From: JALXDT01 sp964634755
GTDB taxonomy: Bacteria; Acidobacteriota; Aminicenantia; JAMOAD01
DNA length: 37,758 nucleotides
Assembly: GCA_964634755.1 (NCBI GenBank)
Contig: CAZWJH010000013.1
Coordinates: forward strand, 1 to 37,758
Direction: 5' to 3'
Shown here: in pieces, positions 21,050 through 29,503 of the stretch
How positions within the stretch are numbered: the stretch's first letter is position 1
How the letters are laid out: every line of letters begins with the position of its first letter
Program-made: the position numbers and the translations under genes
Notes under the pieces: model-generated
The model's database searches: none
What the model was told of the DNA's origin: nothing
What the model saw: the letters and a program-made list of their open reading frames with translations, nothing else

Positions 21050-23929
21050 GTGGCGGATAATAAGGATGTAAGAAAAATCCTAAAAAATATTGAAAAATTT
21101 ATAAAAAACGGGAAATTTCAGAATGCTATAAATGAATATTTGAAACTTTTGCAGATAAACCCTAAGGATTTATCTGCTATAAATCAGTTGGGTGATTTAT
21201 ATGTAAGAGTGGGTAATTATAGGGAAGCATATAAATATTACAAAAAATTGGCAGAATATTATGAAAGAACTGATGTTATCCCCAAAAGCATAGCCATCTA
21301 CCGAAAGATTTATAGATTGGATCCTAAAAATATTGAAGTTGCTTTTAAATTGGGGGAACTTTTCCAGAAAATAGGTGCCGAAGTTGATGCTAAAAAGATT
21401 TATATAGATGTAGCTGAATATTTAAAATTCCAGAAAAAGACTGATGAGGTATTAAAAGTTTACAAGAAATTAGCGGAACTTGATAGAGAAAATGTAGAAA
21501 TTCTCACTACTTTAGCTGAGATGTATAGAGCTGAACATCTTTTTAAAGGAGCGGCTGAGACATACAGTAGGATAGGGGATATTTTTAAGAAAAAAGGTAA
21601 TGTTGAAAAAGCAGTGGAAAATTATAAAACTGCGTTTAATCTTGATCCAAATCTTTTTACTTTAAAAGTTTTAATAGATGTTTATAGAAAAGAGAATAAA
21701 ACAGCTGAGGCTATTAGCTTTGTTGAGGATGTTGTAAAAAAGAAGAATGATAGAGGAGAGTTTAAAAAAGCTTTGGCTCAGCTTTATCTTGAGAACAAAA
21801 ATTATGAAAAAGCCGAAAAAATATTGCTTGAACTCTCAAAAGAGGCAAGCGAATCAGATGTCGAGGCATATGAATATCTTGCAAAACTTTATGTGGAACA
21901 GGATAATTATGATAAAGCTTTTGAAATAATAGAACCTATTGTAGATCTCCTTTTAGAAAATAATAAAGAGAATAAGGCTCAGGACCTTCTGAATGTCATT
22001 TTAACAAAGAACCCCCAATTTCTTCCGGCTTTGCAGAAAAGAGCAGAAATATTTGAAAAGTTTGGCAAAGAAAATAGCTTGATGTTAGTTTTAGTTTCAA
22101 TAGCTGAGGTTTATGAAGGAAACGGGGAGTATGATAAAGCAAAGGAAATTTATGAAAGATTGCTTGTTATGGATCCTAACAAAGAGGAATTTAGATTTGA
22201 ACTTGAAAGATTAGATAGGATTATTAACAAAGGAGAGGATTTTCTAAGTGATGATGAGAAGAGGGTTCAGGAATTAGAGGAGAAAACAATAGTTGAGAAT
22301 TTAAGCCAGTTTGTGAAAATATTTGACAGTGGATTTAAAGAAGAAGCTATACGAGAGGTTCAAAATTTAAGTGAACTTTATCCTTCTAACCCTCGAATAA
22401 AAGAGCAGCTTCTTGATTTTCTAATAAAAAATGGTTCACTGGAACAAGCTTTAAAAACAGGGCATCAGTTAATTGAAATTTATGAAAGATTGGGAGATAA
22501 AGATTCCATAGCAATGACCGTTGAAAGATTAATAAAGTATTTTCCGAATGACCCCCTTTTAAATAATTATATTACTTCTTCAAAAACCGAGATTTCTATG
22601 GGGGAAATTGGAGAAGATGAGTCTGTATTTAGAGAAGATGAGAAAAAAGTAGAAGAATTTATTTCTGAAATAGATTTTTTTATTAATAATAGTTTTTTTG
22701 ATGATGCAGAGAAAGCTGTAAACAAAGCTTTGGAACTTTATCCTGGAAACAATGAATTGATTGAGAAAAGAAGATTGATAGAGAAAATGAAAAACACTTC
22801 AGCAAAAGGTGAAACTCAATTTCCTTCTGATGAAAATGATGAAATAGAATTTGAAGAAGATACAGAAGAACTTTATGTTGATGATTTAGCAGTTAAACCG
22901 GACTCAGAAGTTGAAGTTAAAGAAAATAAAAAAGAGGAGGAGAATTCTGAAGAGGGGATAGAAATTGAGGATGAAATTGAAATGGAAGTAGAGCTTCCTC
23001 TTGAAAATTCAGAAGAAGAGAGCATTCCAGAGGAGCAAACGATAATGGATGAAAGAAAAAACAATATAAGGGAGGAAAAAGAAGAAGAGATAGAAGAAAT
23101 TGAAGATTTACCTTTGGATCAAGAGGTCTCTCTCGGTAATGAAGAGTTGAAAGCCGAAGAGAATGTGAATGAAAAAAACTCTAAAAGTGATGAGATTAAT
23201 ATTTTTGAAGATGAGGAGCTTTCCGATAAACCCAATTTTGATGAATTGGATTTTGATTTTGATCTTGCAGAGAAAAAGTTAAATGATGAACTAGATACTT
23301 CGGATGATATAACAGACCTTAAAGATGATGATATCCTTAATTTGGAAGAAGGAATGGATGATTTTGAGAATCTTTTTGAAGGGGAGGATATTTTTGATGT
23401 TCCTGAGTCATATTATTATGAAGTGGGGACAATAGTCTCGGATGAGGTAAAAGCGATAAGAGATATATCCGAAGAAGCAAAAGATAATGTTACAACTACT
23501 ATGGAAAAGAATCTTGATGATATACTTTCCCAGTTTAAAGAGAAACTTGAGGATACCATAGAAAAAGAAGATTATGCGACAAGATACAATTTAGGTATTG
23601 CCTACTTTGGAATGGGGTTATACGACGAGGCTATTAATGATTTTTTGATTTCAAGTAAAAGTGAAAAATATAAATTTGATTCTTTTGTTCATCTTGGTCT
23701 TTCTTTTTTTAAAAAAGGTGTTTTTAGTGAAGCAGAGAAGTGGTTTAAAGAAGCTCTTAAAGTAAAAGGGAGATCTCAGGAAGAGTATTTGTCCTTAAAG
23801 TATGAGCTTGCCAGTTTGTATGAGATTGAGGGGAAAATTAATGAATCTATTCAGCTTTTAAGGGAGATTATCAAAGAGGATAAAAGCTTTAGAGATGCTA
23901 AAGATAAATTAGATTCTTTACTCTCCTAA
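21050..23929 (+). CDS. Large tetratricopeptide-repeat protein with acidic linker
   Basis: This 959-aa protein has no signal peptide and is probably cytoplasmic. TPR-like helices fill residues ~5-580 (AINEYLKLLQINPKDLSAINQ, AIYRKIYRLDPKNIEVAFKL, AVENYKTAFNLDPN). A very acidic, low-complexity linker spans ~600-790 (blocks such as EIEDEIEMEVELPLE). A second TPR module ends the protein (~840-959), opening with DYATRYNLGIAYFGMGLYDEAI. Very similar arrangements occur in uncharacterised TPR proteins of other phyla; the role is probably scaffolding. The start is GTG at 21050 after an AAGGGGAG site. The stop shares one base with the next ATG, tying it to the sigma-54 activator. Confidence 0.8.
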   Translation: MADNKDVRKILKNIEKFIKNGKFQNAINEYLKLLQINPKDLSAINQLGDLYVRVGNYREAYKYYKKLAEYYERTDVIPKSIAIYRKIYRLDPKNIEVAFKLGELFQKIGAEVDAKKIYIDVAEYLKFQKKTDEVLKVYKKLAELDRENVEILTTLAEMYRAEHLFKGAAETYSRIGDIFKKKGNVEKAVENYKTAFNLDPNLFTLKVLIDVYRKENKTAEAISFVEDVVKKKNDRGEFKKALAQLYLENKNYEKAEKILLELSKEASESDVEAYEYLAKLYVEQDNYDKAFEIIEPIVDLLLENNKENKAQDLLNVILTKNPQFLPALQKRAEIFEKFGKENSLMLVLVSIAEVYEGNGEYDKAKEIYERLLVMDPNKEEFRFELERLDRIINKGEDFLSDDEKRVQELEEKTIVENLSQFVKIFDSGFKEEAIREVQNLSELYPSNPRIKEQLLDFLIKNGSLEQALKTGHQLIEIYERLGDKDSIAMTVERLIKYFPNDPLLNNYITSSKTEISMGEIGEDESVFREDEKKVEEFISEIDFFINNSFFDDAEKAVNKALELYPGNNELIEKRRLIEKMKNTSAKGETQFPSDENDEIEFEEDTEELYVDDLAVKPDSEVEVKENKKEEENSEEGIEIEDEIEMEVELPLENSEEESIPEEQTIMDERKNNIREEKEEEIEEIEDLPLDQEVSLGNEELKAEENVNEKNSKSDEINIFEDEELSDKPNFDELDFDFDLAEKKLNDELDTSDDITDLKDDDILNLEEGMDDFENLFEGEDIFDVPESYYYEVGTIVSDEVKAIRDISEEAKDNVTTTMEKNLDDILSQFKEKLEDTIEKEDYATRYNLGIAYFGMGLYDEAINDFLISSKSEKYKFDSFVHLGLSFFKKGVFSEAEKWFKEALKVKGRSQEEYLSLKYELASLYEIEGKINESIQLLREIIKEDKSFRDAKDKLDSLLS

Positions 23930-26900
23930 TGTATGTTTATTATTCTCGCCTTAAGAAAATAAAAGATAATATTTATTGGGATTTTTTTACGCAAAAAAGA
24001 GTGGAGATCATAGAAAGAGATAATTATGATTTACTGTCGAACTTATACCACGAGAAAATATTAAATATTTTATTTTACGGGGAAAAATCGAATGGAAGTA
24101 AATTTTATGCTTTTGAATATTTTGAACCTGATACTCCCAAAAAGAAGAGATTTGAAGGAATTAAAAATGAAATACTGGATTTTTTTAAATGTATTGGTAA
24201 AAAAGTTTCATTGTCTAAAGATAGTTATAGTGGAAAGTATAAGGTTTTAAAAATAGAGGAAGATTTAGAAATAAAATCACCAATGGGTATTGGGAAAAGT
24301 CAAGGATATAAAAAAATAATAAGAAAGGAAACATCAAGCTTTCTTTCTCTTTTAGAAGATAAGAGAAGAGTTAATCTTTTTGGGGAACGAAGGACAGGGA
24401 AAACAACTTTTGTGGAAGATATTATCAATATATTACAGTTAAGCGGGAAAATAGTTTTTTTCTTTAATTCGCTTGAAAGCTTTTACAAAGAAATTGAAAG
24501 TTTTTTGTTTTTGGGCGAAGAGGAAAAGGGGTTTGTAATAAATTCAGAAGTTTTTCACCTTTTAGATAATGATGCTACTTTTATATTTTTTGATTCTTAT
24601 AGTGAAGATTTGAATAATGGTGATTTGAAGTTATTAATTAATTCTTTTAAAAAAGCAAATATTGTGGTTATTTCAAATCATAGTGTTAAAGAAGATGATT
24701 TCGTGAAATTTGAGTTTCCAAACTTTACCCCCAAGGAGATAGAAGAAATTTTTTTCTGGAGCCATAGGAGTGGTAAACTTTTTGAGCAAAGCGGAAGAGA
24801 CATAGGAAAACTAAAAAAAGCTCTTTTTTCCAATTCTTCTGTTGAATTTGATTTCAGAGAGAGATTTGCATTGATTTATCATTTCTTATATGAGCGTTAT
24901 CCTTCAACTTTCAGCAAGGTTCATATTGAAAAACTTGAAAAGAAGAGAACTGAGTTTGGTGTTGGGTTTAATGATTTTTTTGATGAGGCAATTTTTGAAA
25001 GAATTTTGAAAGAAAATTCGGATAAAAAACTTTCTTTAAATGATTCAAAGATAAGAATTATCTATGAAAAGATTAAGAATAGAAAAGTATTAAAATTATT
25101 TTTCTTAAAAATTTCACCTGAACTTAGGGAATCAAACTTTTTTATTTTTGGGGGGTGCTATTTTAGTGATAAAGAATTAAGGGTTTTATATCAAAGTCTT
25201 GATAAATTCCCCTATCACAAAATGGAGATTCTTAAAAAAGTTAAAGTTAAAACAGATGAGGAAAAGAAAGAACTTTTAACCCTTTTATTTAAAAATTCAG
25301 AATATAAAGAGGCTTTAAATTTAATTGAATCTAATGGTGCTTTTTTTAGCGATGAGGAATCTTCCTTTTTGAGAATAAGGCTTTATAGAATATTAGGATT
25401 TGAGGATGATTTTCTTAAATGGATTAAAGTATTGAAAAATAAAAAATATAGTCAAAAGATTATTTCACGCTTGCTTCTTGAAGAAGGGATCTTTTACTAT
25501 GGAAGAGGAGAGTTAAAAAAGGCAGAAAAGATTTTTAATAAGATTATCTCTAGTACAAATGATTCAGACGTTGATGAAGAGGTAAGAAGGTATCTTTATT
25601 ATATAGATAGAAGGAAAGGGAAAGGGAAACTTTCTGATTTACTCGAAATTTATAAAGAAAAGCTTAACAAGGTTGATTACTTTGCACTTGGTGAATTGAG
25701 CTCTGATATAGGTCAATATTATTTTAAAAAGAAAACACTCTTTAAAGCTTTAAGCTGGTTTGAGCTTTCTGAATACTATTTTAAAAAAATTGAAAACAAA
25801 AAAGCTTTTACACTCTCTTTATTTAATCAGGGAGAGGTCTTAAAGGAAATGGGAGCTCTTGAAAGATCCGAAGGATTAATTAAAAAAGCTCTTTTACATG
25901 ATAATTCTTCTGGAAATCTTTTATCGAAAATAATAGATCTCTTTTCTTTGGGAGAAATAGAGTTTTTAAAAGGAAATTTTAGAGTAGCAAAAAAATATTT
26001 GGATGAAGCTTTGAATGAGCTACCAATGAATAGGATTGAAAAACGAATTCCACTTTTTCCTGTTTTTTATGATTTTGTTTCTACAGTGGAGGGGAAAAAG
26101 AAAAAATCTCCTACTCTTTTTTTAAAATGGAATGATTTTGAAAAGATCATTAAAAAGTTTGCTGCAAATTACTATGATGAGCTTAAGATACTTTTGATGT
26201 TTTTAATTCTTTCTATCAAGGATAATGATGGTTTTGATGAAAGGATCATTCAGCAATATAAAAAAGGTATAAAAAAATTTAACCTGGAATTTTATGAAAA
26301 ACTTCTTGATTCTGTTTTAAGAGGGAAAATTTTTCACCTTGATAATTATCATGAAAAACTTTCTTGTTCTGAAATAATTGGATTTGAAACAGGGCTTTCA
26401 AAAGTTAAGGAGATGGCCGATCGAATTAAAAATCTTCCTTTTAGTGTATTAATTACTGGTGAGTCAGGAACGGGAAAAGAGCTCATGGCAAAATATCTCC
26501 ATTACACTGGAGAAAGGCGAGATGCACCTTTTATTACTGTAAATTGTGCAGCTATTCCTAAAGAACTTCTTGAAGCTATGTTTTTTGGCTATAAAAAGGG
26601 AGCTTTTACAGGTGCTGATCAGGATAAAAAAGGTTTTATCGAAAGTGCACATAAGGGAACTCTTTTTCTTGATGAAATAGGAGAACTTCCGCTTGAGATG
26701 CAGAGTAAATTATTAAGAGTGATTCAGGAGAAAGAAATCACAGAAATAGGTTCTACTTTCCCTAAAAAGGTTGATGTAAGATTTATATTCGCTACAAACA
26801 GGGATTTGAAAAAAGAGGTGGAGAAAGAAAATTTTAGAAAAGATCTCTTTTTTAGAATTAATGAATTTACTTTAGAGCTTCCTCCTCTTAGGGAAAGACG

Positions 26901-27300
26901 GGAGGATATACCTCTTTTAGTAAATTATTTTATTAAAAAGTATGAGAGCTTTGTGGGAAAAAGAAATATAGGAATTACCCAAGATGCTCTTAGGGCATTG
27001 CTTGCTTATTCATGGCCAGGAAATATTAGAGAGCTTGAAGCAAAGGTTAAAAAATCCATTGTTCTTCTTGGTGAGAACGAGCTGATTTTAGATAGCAAAC
27101 ATTTTGATATTAATTTTGTTGAAAAAGCGCTTTTAAAAATTGAGAGCCTGAAAAAAGTCAAAGAAGAAGCGGAGAAAAAGTATTTGTTAAAATTGTTACC
27201 TTTTTTAAGGGAAAAGAGCAAATCAGAAATTGCAGATATGTTGGGCATTAGTAGAATGCAGTTTTACAATCTTCTAAAAAAGTATAATATAGAAGGATGA
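23929..27300 (+). CDS. Sigma-54-dependent activator with STAND-like ATPase and TPR sensory region
   Basis: This 1123-aa protein is built as follows. Residues ~1-90 are short and divergent, with LYHEKILNILFYGEK and FYAFEYFE resembling part of a Ser/Thr-kinase N-lobe. A first P-loop ATPase follows (GERRTGKTT 152-160, FIFFDSY Walker B near 222) of STAND/MalT type. TPR-like helices span ~430-720. A sigma-54 AAA+ domain carries GESGTGKE near 844, GAFTGA at 891-896, FLDEIGELP and the R-finger region LPPLRERREDIP. A Fis-type HTH ends the protein (KSEIADMLGISRMQFYNLLKKY). With the GAFTGA loop intact, it should activate sigma-54 promoters; the signal is unknown. It overlaps the TPR gene by 1 base and the permease gene by 4. 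Confidence 0.88.
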   Translation: MYVYYSRLKKIKDNIYWDFFTQKRVEIIERDNYDLLSNLYHEKILNILFYGEKSNGSKFYAFEYFEPDTPKKKRFEGIKNEILDFFKCIGKKVSLSKDSYSGKYKVLKIEEDLEIKSPMGIGKSQGYKKIIRKETSSFLSLLEDKRRVNLFGERRTGKTTFVEDIINILQLSGKIVFFFNSLESFYKEIESFLFLGEEEKGFVINSEVFHLLDNDATFIFFDSYSEDLNNGDLKLLINSFKKANIVVISNHSVKEDDFVKFEFPNFTPKEIEEIFFWSHRSGKLFEQSGRDIGKLKKALFSNSSVEFDFRERFALIYHFLYERYPSTFSKVHIEKLEKKRTEFGVGFNDFFDEAIFERILKENSDKKLSLNDSKIRIIYEKIKNRKVLKLFFLKISPELRESNFFIFGGCYFSDKELRVLYQSLDKFPYHKMEILKKVKVKTDEEKKELLTLLFKNSEYKEALNLIESNGAFFSDEESSFLRIRLYRILGFEDDFLKWIKVLKNKKYSQKIISRLLLEEGIFYYGRGELKKAEKIFNKIISSTNDSDVDEEVRRYLYYIDRRKGKGKLSDLLEIYKEKLNKVDYFALGELSSDIGQYYFKKKTLFKALSWFELSEYYFKKIENKKAFTLSLFNQGEVLKEMGALERSEGLIKKALLHDNSSGNLLSKIIDLFSLGEIEFLKGNFRVAKKYLDEALNELPMNRIEKRIPLFPVFYDFVSTVEGKKKKSPTLFLKWNDFEKIIKKFAANYYDELKILLMFLILSIKDNDGFDERIIQQYKKGIKKFNLEFYEKLLDSVLRGKIFHLDNYHEKLSCSEIIGFETGLSKVKEMADRIKNLPFSVLITGESGTGKELMAKYLHYTGERRDAPFITVNCAAIPKELLEAMFFGYKKGAFTGADQDKKGFIESAHKGTLFLDEIGELPLEMQSKLLRVIQEKEITEIGSTFPKKVDVRFIFATNRDLKKEVEKENFRKDLFFRINEFTLELPPLRERREDIPLLVNYFIKKYESFVGKRNIGITQDALRALLAYSWPGNIRELEAKVKKSIVLLGENELILDSKHFDINFVEKALLKIESLKKVKEEAEKKYLLKLLPFLREKSKSEIADMLGISRMQFYNLLKKYNIEG

Positions 27301-28223
27301 TGTTTTTTTTAAAAAGAGCTTTAATTTCTGTTTTTACATTATTTTGTGTTGTGACAATTGTATTTTTTATTATCCATTTAATCCCTGGAGATCCGGTTCA
27401 ATTAATGCTTGGAGAGGGTGCACAACAGGCGGATATACTTAAACTAAGGAAGGAATTAGGGCTTAATAAACCTGTTGGAGTCCAATACAAAGATTTTTTA
27501 AAAGGTGTTTTTTCAGGAAATCTTGGAAATTCTTTAATTAAAGGTGAAAGTGTAAAAAGTATAATTATGACAAGGATTCCTTCTACTTTTTATCTTGCAG
27601 TAGGGGGAATGATTGCAGCTATTTTGATAGCTTTTCCACTTGGAATCTTTTCTTCAAAAAAATCCAATTCTTCTATCGAAAAAATTACAACAGGTCTTTC
27701 TGTTTTGGGGATTGCGATTCCCAACTTTGTTCTCGGCCCTATTTTAATTATTTTGTTTTCCATTTATTTAGGCATTTTCCCCGTGTCAGGAGATAGTTCC
27801 TTTTCACATTTTATTCTTCCATCTTTTACTTTGGGCACTGGATTAGCTGCTATTTTAATACGGATAATAAAAGCTTCTTTGGAAGAAGAAAAGGGAAAAG
27901 TGTATATTGAAAATTTAAGATTAATTGGTTTACCCGAAGAAAAGCTCTGGAGATTTCATATTATAAAAAATGCAATGATTCCCATTATTACTGTTTTGGC
28001 ACTCCAATTTGGGGCATTACTAACAGGAACAATTATAACTGAAACCGTGTTTTCTATTCAGGGTATAGGAACTCTTTTAATTGAATCCATAAAAGCGAGA
28101 GATTATCCCGTTATTCAGGGGCTTATTATCTTCATCTCTTCTGTTTATATAATAGCTAATTTTTTAGCTGATATAGTGTATTTGATTCTTGATCCGAGAA
28201 TTCGTAAAGGAGTCATGAGTTGA
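27297..28223 (+). CDS. Dpp/Opp-type ABC transporter permease (DppB-like)
   Basis: This 308-aa inner-membrane protein has six predicted helices. The DppB pattern is clear: an N-terminal helix followed by HLIPGDPVQLMLGE, LRKELGLNKPVGVQYKDFLKG and GNLGNSL, and the cytoplasmic EAA-like loop (YIENLRLIGLPEEKLWRFHIIKNAMIP). It would form half of the channel for peptides, nickel or other small solutes with the next gene. The start overlaps the activator stop (ATGA). No ATPase or binding-protein genes accompany the pair. Confidence 0.92.
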   Translation: MMFFLKRALISVFTLFCVVTIVFFIIHLIPGDPVQLMLGEGAQQADILKLRKELGLNKPVGVQYKDFLKGVFSGNLGNSLIKGESVKSIIMTRIPSTFYLAVGGMIAAILIAFPLGIFSSKKSNSSIEKITTGLSVLGIAIPNFVLGPILIILFSIYLGIFPVSGDSSFSHFILPSFTLGTGLAAILIRIIKASLEEEKGKVYIENLRLIGLPEEKLWRFHIIKNAMIPIITVLALQFGALLTGTIITETVFSIQGIGTLLIESIKARDYPVIQGLIIFISSVYIIANFLADIVYLILDPRIRKGVMS

Positions 28224-29029
28224 ATTTCCACCTGAAAATTGGAGTTTATATTTTAATTTTTGTATTTCTCTTTTCATTTATCTTGCCTTTTTTTTACGCT
28301 AAAAACCCTTTTACAATAGATCTTTCCAATGATTTAGCTTCTCCTTCTTTTGAACATCCTCTTGGAACAGATGACTTCGGAAGGGATGTACTTGCAAGGC
28401 TTATATATGGAGGGAGAGTTTCACTTGGTATAGGGTTAATTGTAATTTTAATTTCTTCTGTAATAGGAACAATTATAGGAGCTTTTTCTGGATACTTTGG
28501 AGGAATTGTAGATGAGATATTAATGAGAATTGTTGATATTTTCCTCTCCTTCCCCGGGATTTTACTTGCTTTAACTTTAATTTCATTTTTAGGAAATAGT
28601 ATAGCTAATCTTATCTTAGCACTTTCTCTTATGGGATGGGTCTCTTATGCAAGGCTTTCTCGTGGGATTTCTTTAAAAGTAAAAGAAGAAGATTTCGTTT
28701 TTGCAGAGAAAGCCTTAGGTGCTTCTGATTTTTATATTATCATTAAACATATTTTACCTTTTGTTATTCCTACGATAATAATTCAAGCTTCTTTGGGAAT
28801 TTCCGCTGTGATTATAGCAGAAACAGGATTGAGCTTTTTAGGTCTTGGAGTTCCTATTACATATCCATCCTGGGGGAATATGATTGACACAGGAAGGAAT
28901 TTAATATTAACACATCCGATTCTCCTTATTTACCCCTCTTTTCTTCTTATGCTAACTGTTATAGGCTTTAATTATCTTGGAGAAGGATTAAGACAGTTAC
29001 TTTTGAGTAAAAAAGAGAGATATTTTTGA
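28220..29029 (+). CDS. Dpp/Opp-type ABC transporter permease (DppC-like)
   Basis: This 269-aa inner-membrane protein carries the DppC signatures HPLGTDDFGRDVLARLIYGGR, FLSFPGILLALTLIS, the EAA loop (EEDFVFAEKALGASDFYIIIKHILP) and the C-terminal ETGLSFLGLGVPITYPSWGNM. It pairs with the preceding permease. The start is TTG at 28220, overlapping the previous stop by 4 bases, with AAAGGAG (28206-28212) seven bases upstream. The substrate is unknown. Confidence 0.92.
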   Translation: MNFHLKIGVYILIFVFLFSFILPFFYAKNPFTIDLSNDLASPSFEHPLGTDDFGRDVLARLIYGGRVSLGIGLIVILISSVIGTIIGAFSGYFGGIVDEILMRIVDIFLSFPGILLALTLISFLGNSIANLILALSLMGWVSYARLSRGISLKVKEEDFVFAEKALGASDFYIIIKHILPFVIPTIIIQASLGISAVIIAETGLSFLGLGVPITYPSWGNMIDTGRNLILTHPILLIYPSFLLMLTVIGFNYLGEGLRQLLLSKKERYF

Positions 29030-29054
29030 ACTTCTTTTTTTTAGTGTTTATAAT
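29026..29054 (+). promoter_or_regulatory. Promoter for the small membrane protein gene
   Basis: TTGAAC (29026-29031), a 17-bp spacer and a perfect TATAAT (29049-29054). The -35 overlaps the end of the permease gene. The start codon is 25 bases downstream. Confidence 0.7.
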
Positions 29055-29078
29055 TTTTATTAAACTTTGGAGAATAAA

Positions 29079-29420
29079 ATGAAAAAAGTGTTTAATTTTG
29101 TATTACCTGTTTTATCTTTACTCCTTCTTGCTGCTCATTTTTCAAGAGCTAATTTTGTGGTTTTACCCTGGATTTTTCTTCTTATGCCCCTGCTTTTTCT
29201 TGTAAGAAGAGAATTTATAAGAGTTTTTCTTCAGATTATTCTTTTTTTAGGAGGTTTTGTCTGGATTTCTGCCATTTATCATTATTTAAGGATGAGAATA
29301 CCGGCCGGAGAGCCTTGGTTAAGATTATTTATTATTTTAGGCCTTATTTCTATTTTTACTTTTTACACCTCTTGTTTAATGGGATCCAAAAGAATCAAGA
29401 CTTGGTTTGGAAAAAAGTAG
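29079..29420 (+). CDS. Small polytopic membrane protein, function unknown
   Basis: This 113-aa protein has about four hydrophobic helices: VLPVLSLLLLAAHFSRA, FVVLPWIFLLMPLLFLV, IILFLGGFVWISAIYH, and LRLFIILGLISIFTFYTS. The patterns LLLAAHFxRA, LGGFVWISAIYHYLRMR and GEPWLRL look like a conserved small membrane family seen in other bacteria, but I cannot name a domain. The start is ATG 29079 with GGAG six bases upstream; an in-frame TTG at 29067 lies before that site. It has its own promoter and sits just upstream of the Rnf operon, which may be chance. Confidence 0.75.
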   Translation: MKKVFNFVLPVLSLLLLAAHFSRANFVVLPWIFLLMPLLFLVRREFIRVFLQIILFLGGFVWISAIYHYLRMRIPAGEPWLRLFIILGLISIFTFYTSCLMGSKRIKTWFGKK

Positions 29421-29444
29421 AGGGTTTCAATTCTCTGATTTTTC

Positions 29445-29473
29445 TTGACAAAAGAATTATTTTTTAATATTCT
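29445..29473 (+). promoter_or_regulatory. Promoter of the rnf operon
   Basis: A consensus TTGACA (29445-29450), a 17-bp spacer and TATTCT (29468-29473), 30 bases before the rnfC ATG. Confidence 0.7.
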
Positions 29474-29503
29474 TACTTACAAATTTAACATCTGGAAGGG
29501 AAA

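Noticed and set aside
22873..23064. Serine-rich - strand open frame
   Set aside because: It is the complement of the acidic GAA/GAG-rich linker of the TPR protein; a composition shadow.
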